Shown: positions 16,921 through 26,014, numbered from the stretch's first letter. The stretch: DNA of 64,000 nucleotides from Herbiconiux oxytropis (GCF_024979315.1 NZ_JANLCK010000001.1:248001-312000), one strand, 5' to 3'. Notes: generated by a model not told the origin, from the letters alone. Program-made: numbers and translations.

Positions 16921-16936
16921 CGTTTCCATGGAAACG
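16921..16936 (+). promoter_or_regulatory. LacI-type operator O2 before the RpiB-like gene
   Basis: A perfect 16-bp palindrome, CGTTTCCATGGAAACG, 36 bases before the RpiB-like start. A possible promoter (TTGCCA at 16870, CATGAT at 16893, 17-bp spacer) sits upstream, so the operator would lie downstream of the transcription start and act as a roadblock. Confidence 0.75.
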
Positions 16937-16971
16937 TTCACACGCACTGTAGCCCTGGAGAGGACCACCGC

Positions 16972-17436
16972 ATGCGAGTCGCCGTCGGAGCCGATCACGC
17001 AGGCTTCCCCGTGAAGCAGCGCGTCATAGACGCGATCGAGAAGCTCGGCCACACGGTCATCGACCGGGGCACCGACAGCACCGACCCGGTCGACTTCCCC
17101 GACATCACCCAGGCCACCTGCGCCCCCGTGCTCGACGGCACCGCGGATCGCGCCGTGCTGGTCTGCGGCACGGGCGCCGGAGCGATCATGGCCGCGAACA
17201 AGATCCCCGGCATCCGCTGCGGTCTGGCGAACGAGACCTACTCGGCGCACCAGGCCGTTGAGCACGACGACGCGAACGTGATCGCCCTCGGCGCCTGGCT
17301 CGTGCCGCCGGCGTTCATCGACGACATCGTGGCCGAGTTCCTGGCTGCCACCTTCGACGACGACGAGGACACCCGCCGCCGCGTGGCGAAGCTCAACGCG
17401 CTCGACGAGCTGACGCCGGGCACCCCCGCCACCTGA
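16972..17436 (+). CDS. RpiB/LacA/LacB-family sugar-phosphate isomerase
   Basis: A 154-residue enzyme. The N-terminal GADHAGFPVK motif and the catalytic loop VLVCGTGAGAIMAANK (Cys65, GTGAG at 66-70) are typical of ribose-5-phosphate isomerase B and its relatives, which interconvert aldose and ketose phosphates through an enediol. Because it is under its own LacI operator with an MHS transporter and lies next to 3-oxo-tetronate genes, a specialised C4/C5 sugar-phosphate isomerase (as in tetritol catabolism) is more likely than housekeeping RpiB. The ATG is preceded by GGAGAGGA. Confidence 0.85.
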   Translation: MRVAVGADHAGFPVKQRVIDAIEKLGHTVIDRGTDSTDPVDFPDITQATCAPVLDGTADRAVLVCGTGAGAIMAANKIPGIRCGLANETYSAHQAVEHDDANVIALGAWLVPPAFIDDIVAEFLAATFDDDEDTRRRVAKLNALDELTPGTPAT

Positions 17437-17473
17437 TCCCACCCCTCCCCCACACGATCAAAGGAGATCCCCC

Positions 17474-18805
17474 GTGACCACCACCGCGACACCTCCGCAG
17501 AAGTCTGCGCTGGGCTCGAAGGACCGCAACAAGACGGCCATCGCGGCCGCCTTCGGCACGAGCGTCGAGAATTACGACTTCATCGCCTACGGCACCGCCT
17601 CTGCCCTCTACTTCGGGGCCGTCTTCTTTCCCGAGAGCGACCGCTTCGTGGGCACCCTGCTCTCGTTCGCCACGCTCGCCGTCGGCTTCCTGATGCGGCC
17701 GCTCGGCGGCGCGGTGGGCGGCTATCTCGCCGACCGCTTCGGCCGGAAGCCCGTGCTGGTCGGCGCCATGATCGTGATGGGGGCGGCGACGTTCCTGATC
17801 GGCCTGCTCCCCACCTACGCCCAGATCGGGGTCCTGGCCCCGGTGCTCCTCGTGATCATCCGGATGATCCAGGGCCTCGCGTTCGGCGCGGAGTGGGGCG
17901 GGGCCATCACGATGGCCTACGAGCACGCGCCGTGGAACCGTCGCGGCATGTACGCGGCCATCCCGCAGGCGGGCAACCCCGTGGGCATCGCGCTCGCGAG
18001 CGCCATGTTCCTCGTGTGCGCCGACCTCGAGGGCGACTGGCGCTGGCGCATCCCGTTCCTCCTGAGCGCCGTGCTCGTGATCGTGGCCCTCATCGTGCGC
18101 TCGCGCCTGTCGGAGTCGCCCGAGTTCATGGACGCCAAGGCCGAGGGCAGGATCGAGAAGAACCCGTTCCTCGCCACCATCCGGCGCGACTGGAGGAGCA
18201 TCCTCCGCGTGATCGGGCTGCGCATCGTGGAGTCGTTCGCCTACTACTCCACGGCCACCTACCTGCTGAACTACCTCACGGAGCGCTTCCCGGACATCCG
18301 TCCCACCGCCCTCGGCGCCATCACGGCGGCGAGCATCGTGGCGGTCTTCGTGACCTTCCTGGCGGGCTCGCTCACCGACCGTGTGGGGCGGAAGCCCCTC
18401 TACATCGGGGCGTGCATCGCCGCGATCCTGTTCGCGTTCCCGATGTACCTGCTCACCGACGATGGCACGCCGGCGCTGGTCATCGCGGTCTTCATCTTCG
18501 GCATCGGCTTCATCCACGCCACCCTCACGGGCAACCAGGGCTCGCTCCTCACCGAGCAGTTCGGCACCTCCACCCGCACCTCGGGCGCCTCGCTCGGCTA
18601 CCAGATCGCGGCGGCCCTCGGTGGTTTCGCGCCGCTGCTCGCCGCGGCGCTGGTCGGCTGGATCGGTTGGCCGGGAGCGTCGCTGCTCTACATGACGGCC
18701 GCGATCGTGGGTCTCATCGCCATCCTCGTGACCCGCGAGACCTACGGCCGCGCCGAGCGGGCCCGCGTCAACGCGCTCGTCGCGGACGAGAAGTCGCGCG
18801 CCTGA
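17474..18805 (+). CDS. MFS transporter, metabolite:H+ symporter (MHS) family
   Basis: A 443-residue, 12-helix permease. The opening segment (AAAFGTSVENYDFIAYGTAS) and LADRFGRKPVL between helices 2 and 3 are the MHS/major-facilitator signatures also seen in KgtP, ShiA and ProP-like carriers of organic acids and polyols. The GTG start has AAAGGAGA nine bases upstream and follows the RpiB-like gene by 37 bases, so both are in one operon. It probably imports the compound that releases the LacI repressor, perhaps a sugar acid. It converges on otnC with an 85-base gap. Confidence 0.88.
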   Translation: MTTTATPPQKSALGSKDRNKTAIAAAFGTSVENYDFIAYGTASALYFGAVFFPESDRFVGTLLSFATLAVGFLMRPLGGAVGGYLADRFGRKPVLVGAMIVMGAATFLIGLLPTYAQIGVLAPVLLVIIRMIQGLAFGAEWGGAITMAYEHAPWNRRGMYAAIPQAGNPVGIALASAMFLVCADLEGDWRWRIPFLLSAVLVIVALIVRSRLSESPEFMDAKAEGRIEKNPFLATIRRDWRSILRVIGLRIVESFAYYSTATYLLNYLTERFPDIRPTALGAITAASIVAVFVTFLAGSLTDRVGRKPLYIGACIAAILFAFPMYLLTDDGTPALVIAVFIFGIGFIHATLTGNQGSLLTEQFGTSTRTSGASLGYQIAAALGGFAPLLAAALVGWIGWPGASLLYMTAAIVGLIAILVTRETYGRAERARVNALVADEKSRA

Positions 18806-18822
18806 CGACCTCGACAGCCACG

Positions 18823-18874
18823 GGGTAGCGCTATCCGCTCGAGAAGCCGCACTTCCGAGCAGGTGGCGCTACCC
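18823..18874. terminator. Inverted repeat between converging MFS and otnC genes
   Basis: GGGTAGCGC (18823-18831) and GCGCTACCC (18866-18874) are perfect complements separated by 34 bases, and the left arm overlaps a small TAGCGCTA palindrome. The position between two converging genes suggests a bidirectional terminator, but the loop is long and no T-run follows. Confidence 0.35.
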
Positions 18875-18890
18875 GGTAGGTACGGGACTC

Positions 18891-19526
18891 TCAGGGGCCC
18901 CGGTGCATCAGCGCGACGCGCTGGCTCGGCGAGAGCGGGCGCACCGCCAGCCCGGCGGTGAGGATCACGAGCCGGCACGACTCCTCCAGCTCCTCAGCGA
19001 CGGCTGCGGCGTCGTCGAGGGTCTGGGCCGCCACGAGGGAGCCGTGGTTCTGCAGCAGGAGCGCAGAGGCGCCTTCACCCACGGCCCGGGCGATGGGTGC
19101 GGCCGCGGCGGGGTCGCCGGGCGCCACGTAGGGCATGCTCCGAACGGCCCCGGCACGCATGGTCAGGTAGGGCGTGAGCGGAAGCACGGCATCCCGCGGA
19201 TCCCCGTCCGCCAGGCACGACACGGCCGTCGCATGAGCGGAGTGCAGATGCACCACTGCGCCGAACGAGGGATTCGCCCCGTACATCGCTCGGTGCATGA
19301 ACGTCTCCTTCGTGGCCCTCGGCCCGGAGACGACGGCCCCATCGAGGTCGATCACACTGAGTCGGTCGGTCTCGAGAGCCGAGAGCCGGGATCCCGTCGG
19401 CGTGCACACGATCCTGTCCCCCACCCGGATGCTCAGGTTGCCCGTCGAGCCCGGGGAGAGGCCGGCGGCGCTGAGCATCCGGCCGACCTCCACCAGCGAG
19501 CTGCGTGCTCCGTCGAGGTCGGTCAT
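18891..19526 (-). CDS. otnC: Class II aldolase/adducin protein, probable 3-oxo-tetronate 4-phosphate decarboxylase
   Basis: A 211-residue zinc enzyme of the fuculose-aldolase family. GNLS (phosphate binding) is at residue 29, the catalytic Glu is in TKETFMH (Glu74), and the metal ligands are in HLHSAH (His93, His95) and QNHGSL. In the OtnK/OtnC pathway this family member decarboxylates 3-oxo-tetronate 4-phosphate to dihydroxyacetone phosphate. The start overlaps the otnK stop by ATGA, which strongly supports the OtnC assignment over generic fuculose-phosphate aldolase. Confidence 0.8.
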   Translation of the reverse strand: MTDLDGARSSLVEVGRMLSAAGLSPGSTGNLSIRVGDRIVCTPTGSRLSALETDRLSVIDLDGAVVSGPRATKETFMHRAMYGANPSFGAVVHLHSAHATAVSCLADGDPRDAVLPLTPYLTMRAGAVRSMPYVAPGDPAAAAPIARAVGEGASALLLQNHGSLVAAQTLDDAAAVAEELEESCRLVILTAGLAVRPLSPSQRVALMHRGP

Positions 19527-20848
19527 GACGGCGTCCCGCCCATCGGTGCAGGGGTGGGAGTGAGGTCACGGAGACGGCCGAGCGCTTCGGTGAAGAACCT
19601 CTCGCCGCCGAAGTTCCCCGACTTGAGGACGAGAGCCACCGGATGATCGCCCGCGCTGACGGTGAGTGGCACGCCTGGCGCGATCTCCGGCCCGATGACG
19701 ATCGAATCCACCCCGAGCGCGTGCACGACGGCGCCCGAGGTCTCTCCTCCTGCGATCACGAAATGCCGACGGCCGGATGCGCGCAACCTCGACGCCACCT
19801 CGCCCAGGGCGTCCTCCACGATCGACGCCGCACGCTGCACACCCAGCACGTCCTGCGCGTGGGCGACCTGCTCCGGATCGGCCGTGCTGTAGACCAGCGG
19901 TGCCGACCCCGCGGGCGAGGCCTCGACGAAGCTCACGGCGTCGTCGACGAACTGACTGCCCTCGGCGAGACGGATCGGGTCGAGCTCGAAGCTCGGGTTC
20001 TGCGCACGGAAGAGCTCGACCTGCCGGCGGGTGGCGGCCGAGCAGCTGCCGGAGAGCACGACCGCGTCACCGGAGGGAACGACGAAGGGCGCGGGCCCGC
20101 TTCGAGCGAGACCGACCTTCCGCGCCATGGCCGCCGCCAACCCGGCGGAACCGGTCGCCAGCCGGTGCGTCAGGGCGACTTCCGCGATCGAATCGAGATC
20201 GGCATCGTCGAGCGCATCCACGACCACGTGCCGGCGACCGGCCGATGCTTCCGTCGCGAGCGCCTCGGCGACGGCCGTCCCGCCGCCGGCCACCACCTGC
20301 CACGGCACCAGGCCCACGCTCTCGCGCGACTGGGCGACGAGGAGGCGCCGCAGATCCGCATCCCTCATCGGGTTGACCGGGTGTTCGCGGAGCGGCGACT
20401 CGTCGAGGGTCTGACCCCACACGAACAGCTTCCCCTGGTAGACCGTGCGACCGTTCTCAGGAGCACTGGGGCACACGATCACCTCGCGTTCGCCGGTGCG
20501 CTCGGCCAGGGCGTCGAGGACAGGGCCGATGTTCCCCCGGTCGGTCGAATCGAACGTCGAGCAGTACTTGACGTAGATCCGCTCCACGCCGATCGACGCC
20601 AGCCAGTCGTGAGCCGCGAGGGAGTCGGCGACGGCCTCCTCGGGAGGGGTGCTCCTGCTCTTGAGAGCCACGATCACGCAGTCCACGTCGGCGGGGATCG
20701 CCGTCCTCGCGTTCGGCACCCCGAAGAACTGGATGGTCGTCGAGCCGGAGCGGGCGACGTAGCCCGCGAGGTCTGTGGCGCCCGTGACGTCGTCGGCGAT
20801 CACCCCGAGCCAGGGGGCGGGCCGGGCGTTCAGGCCGGTGTCGTTCAT
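19523..20848 (-). CDS. otnK: 3-oxo-tetronate kinase (four-carbon acid sugar kinase, OtnK)
   Basis: A 441-residue kinase of the DUF1537 family. The N-terminal domain begins WLGVIADDVTGATDLAGYVARSG, with the substrate-binding DD..GA.D motif. The C-terminal nucleotide-binding domain holds VLSGSCSAATRRQ and VIAGGETSGAVVHALG. It phosphorylates 3-oxo-tetronate at O4 with ATP, feeding OtnC. The ATG at 20848 overlaps the stop of the TatB-like gene by ATGA; translation is therefore coupled to the Tat genes, an unusual arrangement. Confidence 0.87.
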   Translation of the reverse strand: MNDTGLNARPAPWLGVIADDVTGATDLAGYVARSGSTTIQFFGVPNARTAIPADVDCVIVALKSRSTPPEEAVADSLAAHDWLASIGVERIYVKYCSTFDSTDRGNIGPVLDALAERTGEREVIVCPSAPENGRTVYQGKLFVWGQTLDESPLREHPVNPMRDADLRRLLVAQSRESVGLVPWQVVAGGGTAVAEALATEASAGRRHVVVDALDDADLDSIAEVALTHRLATGSAGLAAAMARKVGLARSGPAPFVVPSGDAVVLSGSCSAATRRQVELFRAQNPSFELDPIRLAEGSQFVDDAVSFVEASPAGSAPLVYSTADPEQVAHAQDVLGVQRAASIVEDALGEVASRLRASGRRHFVIAGGETSGAVVHALGVDSIVIGPEIAPGVPLTVSAGDHPVALVLKSGNFGGERFFTEALGRLRDLTPTPAPMGGTPS

Positions 20849-21126
20849 CTCGTGGTCCTCTCGTGGTCGTCGACATCGTCGAGCAGGGCCTGCCGCACGA
20901 TCCGGCGGGGGTCGTATCGACGTGGATCGAGCTTCTTCCAGTCGACCTCGTCGAACTCCGGTCCCATCTCGTCGCGCACACGGTCCTTGGCGCCATCGGC
21001 CATCGCCCGCACGCTCCGGACGACCTGCGCGAGCTTCGCCGCCGCCGCCGGAAGGCGATCCGGGCCGAGCACGAACACCGCGATCACCCCGAGCAGGAAG
21101 AGCTTCTCCAGGGTCAGGCCGAGCAC
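20845..21126 (-). CDS. tatB: Sec-independent translocase subunit TatB-like
   Basis: A 93-residue protein with one short N-terminal membrane helix (LEKLFLLGVIAVFVLGPDRLP), the conserved FVLGPDRLP hinge, and an amphipathic helix (KLAQVVRSVRAMADGAKDRVRDE). The length, the GPDRLP hinge and the acidic tail (EMGPEFDEVDWKKLDP) fit TatB better than TatA. TatB forms the twin-arginine receptor together with TatC. The GTG start at 21126 lies inside the end of tatC (13-base overlap), and its stop overlaps otnK. Confidence 0.8.
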   Translation of the reverse strand: MLGLTLEKLFLLGVIAVFVLGPDRLPAAAAKLAQVVRSVRAMADGAKDRVRDEMGPEFDEVDWKKLDPRRYDPRRIVRQALLDDVDDHERTTR

Positions 21127-21932
21127 ACGATGCTCCGCTCCTCGGTCTCGAGCACGCGCTGCTGAACTCGGAGCCGCCTCCGGTCGTTGAGGGCGGCGAT
21201 CCCGGCTGCGCTGAAGAACAGCAGCACCATCGGCACCGCAAGGAGGAACATCGCCATGACGTCGGCCGCCGGGGTCGCGATCGCGGTGAACAGCGTGATG
21301 GCGAGGATCGCCCACCGCCACGAGCGCAGGATGGCCTGCCCGGTGACGACTCCAGCGACATTGAGAAGCACGAGGAACACGGGCAGCACGAACGCGATCC
21401 CGATGGCGAGCACGAGCTTCAGCACGAAGTCGAAGTAGGCGCGGGCGGTGAGGAGTGCGGTGGTGCCCTCCGGCGCGAAGCCCGTCAACAGCGTCACCAT
21501 GTGCGGCAGCACCACCCAGCCGGCCGCGCACCCGGCGAGGAACAGGGGAACGGCGGCGGCGAGGAAGCCGATCGCGTACCTCTTCTCGTTCTTCTTCAGC
21601 CCGGGCATGAGGAAGGCCCAGATCTCGTAGAGCCACACCGGTGACGAGATGACGATCCCCACCGTGAGGGCGATCTGCACCCGCAGGTCGAATGCCGAGG
21701 ACACATCGGTGAAGTTCAGGCTCGCGTCGCGGCCCTGCTCGGCCGCCACCTCCGCGATCGGGTGGATCAGCGCGCTCAGCACGAGATCCGACAGCAGGAA
21801 CCCTGCCACCGCCCCCGCCAGCACGGCGAGGGCGGCGACGAACAGTCGCTTCCGCAGCTCGATCAGATGGCCGCCGAGCGACATCCGACCGTCGTGCGAA
21901 CGTGATCGCGAGCGCCGGGCCCGGGTCGTCAC
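21114..21932 (-). CDS. tatC: Twin-arginine translocase subunit TatC
   Basis: A 272-residue, six-helix membrane protein. The cytoplasmic N-terminus has the signature LGGHLIELRKRLF (the conserved 'HLxELRxRL' with the Glu that contacts the RR motif); helices 2 and 3 carry SPVWLYEIWAFLMPGL and the EKRYA loop. TatC is the core receptor for twin-arginine signal peptides. The GTG start overlaps the tatA stop by four bases. The window has a full A-C-B set in one operon, downstream of a transporter whose binding protein has a Tat signal. Confidence 0.92.
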   Translation of the reverse strand: MTTRARRSRSRSHDGRMSLGGHLIELRKRLFVAALAVLAGAVAGFLLSDLVLSALIHPIAEVAAEQGRDASLNFTDVSSAFDLRVQIALTVGIVISSPVWLYEIWAFLMPGLKKNEKRYAIGFLAAAVPLFLAGCAAGWVVLPHMVTLLTGFAPEGTTALLTARAYFDFVLKLVLAIGIAFVLPVFLVLLNVAGVVTGQAILRSWRWAILAITLFTAIATPAADVMAMFLLAVPMVLLFFSAAGIAALNDRRRLRVQQRVLETEERSIVCSA

Positions 21933-22144
21933 GGCGTCGCCGAGGGCTTCACGACCTCCGGCGTCGCCTGCTCGGGGGCCTCAGCGGCGGCGTCCTCCTT
22001 CTGCATGGCTTTGGTCTCGCTGCGGAAGATCCGCATGGACTGCCCGAGGCTCTTCGACAGCGCCGGCAGTCGGGTCGCCCCGAACAGCAGCAGGATGACG
22101 ACGAGGATGATGACCAGGTGCCATCCGTTGAGGTTAGCGAGCAC
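21929..22144 (-). CDS. tatA: Twin-arginine translocase subunit TatA
   Basis: A 71-residue protein: one N-terminal helix (WHLVIILVVILLLFGATRLP), the FGATRLP hinge, an amphipathic helix (LSKSLGQSMRIFRSETKAM) and a disordered acidic/proline tail. TatA oligomers form the translocation pathway for folded proteins. It starts 57 bases after the ABC ATPase stop on the same strand and overlaps tatC, so it probably belongs to the same long transcript. Confidence 0.88.
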   Translation of the reverse strand: MLANLNGWHLVIILVVILLLFGATRLPALSKSLGQSMRIFRSETKAMQKEDAAAEAPEQATPEVVKPSATP

Positions 22145-22201
22145 GGGAGTGTCCCTTCGGATCGAGCGGGCGGGATGCGTGCACCGACGTCATCGCGACG
22201 G

Positions 22202-24013
22202 TCACGAGGCGACCCCCGCATCGGCGAAGCGCGGAAGGTCGGCCAAGAGCTGCTTCGTGTAGGCGTGTTCGGGATGCGTCAGGACGTGCTCGACCGGGCC
22301 GGTCTCCACCACGCGCCCCTGCTCCAGCACGAGAATGTCCTGCGCGATGCTCCGCACCACCGCCACGTTGTGCGTGATGAACACCATCGTCAAGCCGCGC
22401 TGGAGCTGAAGCTCGCGCAGCTGCTCGATCACGAGCGCCTGCACGGAGACGTCGAGCGCAGAGGTGATCTCGTCGCAGATCAGCAGTTCGGGATCGACGA
22501 TGAGAGCCCGGGCCACGGCCACGCGCTGCCGCTCGCCGCCCGAGAGCTGCTCCGGCATGCGGTCGGCGAGGTCTGCACCGAGCGCGACCTGTTCGAGCAC
22601 CTCGGCCACCTTGCGGCGACGTTCAGCGCTCGTGAGCCGGTCGAAGAAGCGCAGCGGCTCCTCGACGTTCTCACCCACCGACATCCGTGGGTTCAGCGAC
22701 GCGTGCGGGTTCTGGAAGATGTACTGGATGCGACGCCGCTCCTCCGGCCGTCGTCGGCGGGCCTTCGGATCCAACAGCTGAGCGCCGAACTCCACCGGCC
22801 CCTCCCACGCGGAGTGGAGACCCGCCAGGCACCGGGCGAGCGTCGTCTTGCCCGATCCCGATTCGCCCACGATGCCCAGGCAGCTCCCGGGCTGCACGCG
22901 GAACCGCACATCGTGAAGGATCTGCTTGTCGCCGTACCAGGCCGAGAGTCCATCCACGTCGAGGGCACCCGTTCCGGCGGCGGGCGGCGCGATCCTCGGG
23001 ATCGCGATGACCGGCGCCGACGCCTTCGCGTCGACCGGGTGATAGCAGCGGGCGAGGTGATCCGCACCCATCGGTTCGAGCGGGGGGTGGGTCGCGACGC
23101 ACACCTCGGTGGCGCGCGCGCAGCGATCGGCGAAGGCGCAGCCGATCGGCCAGCGCCCCGGCCGCGGCGGCCGGCCCTCGATGCCCACGAGCACGCCGGC
23201 GCGCTCGGGCGTGGGGGCCGCCCGCAGCAGCCCCGCGGTGTAGGGGTGGCGGGCACCCCCGAAGATCGCCGGTGCCGGGGCCTTCTCGACCAACCGCCCC
23301 GCGTACATCACGGCGACGTCGTCGGCGATCTCGGCGACCACGGGCAGGTCGTGGCTCACGTAGACGGCGCTCACGTCGTGGGCGATGGCGAGCCGGCGGA
23401 TCGTCTGCAGGATGTGTCGCTGCGTCGTGACGTCGAGACCCGTCGTCGGCTCGTCGAGCACCACGAGTCTCGGGCGGCACGCGAAGGCCATCGCGATGGC
23501 GACGCGCTGCGCCTGGCCTCCCGACACCTGGTGCGGGTAGCTGTGCAGCAGCTGGCGGGTGGCGGGGAGTCGCACCTCGTCGAGGAGGGCGGCGATCCGG
23601 TCGTCGAGCGGATCGCCCGACCGCCCCTCGTCGTGGATGCGCATGGCCTCGCCCAGTTGGTAGCCGAGGGTGAGTGCGGGGTTGAGTCCGCTCGCCGGAT
23701 CCTGCGGCACGTAGGCCACGAGCGTTCCGCGGGCCTTGCGGAGCGCGGTGCCGGAGAGGTCGAGCACGCTCGTGCCGGCGATGTCGATCGTGCCCTCGGC
23801 GATCCGCAGCCCGCGTCGGGCGTAGCCGAGGAGGGAGAGGGCGACCGTGCTCTTGCCCGAGCCGGACTCGCCGACCAGGCCCATCACCTGGGCCGCGGCC
23901 ACCTCGAACGAGACGTCCTGCACCACGGGGGTGCCGGAGCGCGCCATGACGACGCCGAGACCGTCGACCTGGAGCCTGGGTGCGAGTGCACCGGAACGCG
24001 TGACATCGGTCAT
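22202..24013 (-). CDS. Fused ABC transporter ATPase, peptide/opine/nickel type (DppD-DppF fusion)
   Basis: A 603-residue protein with two complete ABC domains in tandem. Domain 1 has Walker A GESGSGKST and signature VSGGQAQR. An oligopeptide-type C-terminal extension with a cysteine cluster-like segment (CAFADRCARATEVC) separates the two. Domain 2 has Walker A GESGSGKTT and signature LSGGERQR. In most bacteria the two ATPases are separate genes (dppD, dppF); fusion is common in actinobacteria. It powers import with the two permeases and the binding protein upstream. The ATG overlaps the permease stop by ATGA. Confidence 0.9.
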   Translation of the reverse strand: MTDVTRSGALAPRLQVDGLGVVMARSGTPVVQDVSFEVAAAQVMGLVGESGSGKSTVALSLLGYARRGLRIAEGTIDIAGTSVLDLSGTALRKARGTLVAYVPQDPASGLNPALTLGYQLGEAMRIHDEGRSGDPLDDRIAALLDEVRLPATRQLLHSYPHQVSGGQAQRVAIAMAFACRPRLVVLDEPTTGLDVTTQRHILQTIRRLAIAHDVSAVYVSHDLPVVAEIADDVAVMYAGRLVEKAPAPAIFGGARHPYTAGLLRAAPTPERAGVLVGIEGRPPRPGRWPIGCAFADRCARATEVCVATHPPLEPMGADHLARCYHPVDAKASAPVIAIPRIAPPAAGTGALDVDGLSAWYGDKQILHDVRFRVQPGSCLGIVGESGSGKTTLARCLAGLHSAWEGPVEFGAQLLDPKARRRRPEERRRIQYIFQNPHASLNPRMSVGENVEEPLRFFDRLTSAERRRKVAEVLEQVALGADLADRMPEQLSGGERQRVAVARALIVDPELLICDEITSALDVSVQALVIEQLRELQLQRGLTMVFITHNVAVVRSIAQDILVLEQGRVVETGPVEHVLTHPEHAYTKQLLADLPRFADAGVAS

Positions 24014-24981
24014 TTCGATCCCTCCGTCGTGGGGCCGGCCGCCGCGCCCAGCACGGCATCCTCACCGCGGGTCTCCCCGAGGTTGGCCCGGGCGATGGCG
24101 TCGGCGAAGGTGTTCGTGCCCACGGCGAGGAGTGCAAGGAGCAGCGCCGGGGCGAGGACGCCCCAGGGGTTCGCGGCCATGCCGATGCGGTTCTCGTTGA
24201 CCATGACGCCCCAGTCGGGCTCGGGTGGCGGGGAGCCGAACCCGAGGAAGCTCAGTCCGGCGATGAGCACGATGGAGTAGCTGAGCCGGAGGCCGAGCTC
24301 CACCATGAGCGGTGTCGTGAGATTGGGGAGCACGTGCCTGGCGAGGATCGATCGCGTCGGAACCCCCCAGACGGCGACGGCCTTCACGAAGTCCTTCTCC
24401 GTCACCGACTGAGCGGCGCCGTAGATCACGCGGGCCGTCTGCGGTGCCTGGGAGAGGCCGACGGCGAGGATCAGCAGCCACCACTCCGGCCCGATGAGAC
24501 TGAGCAGCAGCAGGGCGAACACGAGCTGCGGAATGGCGAGCACGACGTCGACGCCGCGCATGAGGAGGTTCTCGACGAAGCCCCGCCGGTAGGCGGCGAC
24601 CACTCCGATCACGGCACCGGATCCGACGGCGATCACCGTGGCCAGGAACGCGAGGAGCATCAGGTGCTGGCCGCCGTGCAGCACACGGAAGAGCACGCTC
24701 TGACCGAGCACGTCCGTGCCCAGCAGGCCCGCTCCCGGCACGGACGGGTTGGAGAACGGCGGCGCCGCGAACGCTGTCGGTGACCCCGGTACGAGCGGGC
24801 CGAGGAAGGCGATCGCGAGCACCAGGAGCGTGAGCCCGGCGCTGATCCGGCCGCGGGTGGTGCCGAGGGCTGCGCCGAGCACCCGGAGCGCGGCGAAGCT
24901 CCGCTTGGGGCCCTTGGCCGGCACGCGCGCCGCCGTGCCGGCGGAGCTCGTCGTGGGGAGGGGATGTGTGGTCATGATCAC
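24010..24981 (-). CDS. ABC transporter permease, DppC/OppC family
   Basis: A 323-residue inner-membrane permease with about six helices, an N-terminal OppC-type leader segment and the EAA loop motif near residue 200 (AAQSVTEKDFVKAVAVWGVPTRSILARHVLPN). It forms the translocation pore with the DppB-like permease. I chose the GTG at 24981, which overlaps the preceding stop (GTGA); an ATG two codons later is preceded by AGGTGA and is equally plausible. Confidence 0.88.
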   Translation of the reverse strand: MIMTTHPLPTTSSAGTAARVPAKGPKRSFAALRVLGAALGTTRGRISAGLTLLVLAIAFLGPLVPGSPTAFAAPPFSNPSVPGAGLLGTDVLGQSVLFRVLHGGQHLMLLAFLATVIAVGSGAVIGVVAAYRRGFVENLLMRGVDVVLAIPQLVFALLLLSLIGPEWWLLILAVGLSQAPQTARVIYGAAQSVTEKDFVKAVAVWGVPTRSILARHVLPNLTTPLMVELGLRLSYSIVLIAGLSFLGFGSPPPEPDWGVMVNENRIGMAANPWGVLAPALLLALLAVGTNTFADAIARANLGETRGEDAVLGAAAGPTTEGSK

Positions 24982-26012
24982 CTGGGTGCGCGTCGGCGCG
25001 GGGTCGAGAGGAGCACGAGCAGATCCGTGAGGATGTTGAGCGTGACGAAGAAGATGGCGAGCAGGACGACGATGAACTGCAGCACCGGGACATCGCGGGT
25101 CTGAACCGCGCTGGCGAGGGCGAGCCCGATTCCCGGGTACTGGAAGACCGTCTCGACGAGCACGATCCCTCCGGCCAGGTACAGCAGGTTGAGCCCGAGC
25201 ACCTGCACTGCGGGCGCCGTCGCATTGGGGAGCGCATGACGGAAGAGCAGCCGTGCTGTACTCGCCCCCTTGAGTCGGGCGACCTCGGCGTAGTCGCTCG
25301 TGAGCGCCTCGATCATGGCCGCCCGCACCATGCGGAACATGTAGGGCGCGGTGACGATCACGAGCGTGAGGGCCGGCAGCACCAGCTTGATGGGCTCGTC
25401 CCAGATGCGGTCCTCGGGCGGGATGATCGACACGGCCGGGAACCAGTCGAGGAAGCCGACCGAGAAGACGAAGATCACGAAGACGCCCACGACGAACTCA
25501 GGCAGCGCGCTCGCCACGAGCGCGACGAGGGAGGCGGAGCTGTCGAAGATCCCGTCGCGGCGATTCGCGGCCATCACCCCGCCGACCACGCCGATGACCG
25601 TCGAGACGAGGGCGACGATGAGGATCAGCACCGCCGAGTTCTCGAGGCGGGGCAGCACGACGTCGGTCACCGGACCGCGCGTGGCCAGGGACGTTCCGAA
25701 CTGACCCGTCACGAAGTCGCCGAACCAGGACAGCAGACCTGGCACGAGAGGCTGATCGAGCCCGAGCTCCTCTCGCAGGGAGGCCAGAGCCTCCGGCGTC
25801 GCGAACTGACCGAGGATCGCCGAGGCGGCGTCTCCGGGCAGCACGCGCGTGGCCAGGTAGGTGAGCACGCCGACCAGCACCACCGACAGCACTCCGAGCG
25901 GCACCCGCCAGAGCAGCAGCCTCCTGATCGGGTGCGCGGCGCGGCCGGCCGCCGCCCGAGGTCGCGCCGGAGTGCCCGCCGCGGCCAGGGATTTCGTCAT
26001 GATGCCGGCCAT
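24978..26012 (-). CDS. ABC transporter permease, DppB/OppB family
   Basis: A 344-residue permease. It has a basic N-terminus (about 30 residues, Ala/Arg rich), a first helix, a long extracytoplasmic segment with LREELGLDQPLVPGLLSWFGDFVTGQFGTS that is typical of OppB/DppB, and an EAA loop (MIEALTSDYAEVARLKGASTARLLFRHALPN). It starts three bases after the binding-protein stop and overlaps the next permease. It pairs with the DppC-like protein to import the ligand delivered by the Tat-type lipoprotein. Confidence 0.9.
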   Translation of the reverse strand: MAGIMTKSLAAAGTPARPRAAAGRAAHPIRRLLLWRVPLGVLSVVLVGVLTYLATRVLPGDAASAILGQFATPEALASLREELGLDQPLVPGLLSWFGDFVTGQFGTSLATRGPVTDVVLPRLENSAVLILIVALVSTVIGVVGGVMAANRRDGIFDSSASLVALVASALPEFVVGVFVIFVFSVGFLDWFPAVSIIPPEDRIWDEPIKLVLPALTLVIVTAPYMFRMVRAAMIEALTSDYAEVARLKGASTARLLFRHALPNATAPAVQVLGLNLLYLAGGIVLVETVFQYPGIGLALASAVQTRDVPVLQFIVVLLAIFFVTLNILTDLLVLLSTPRRRAPR

Positions 26013-26014
26013 GA

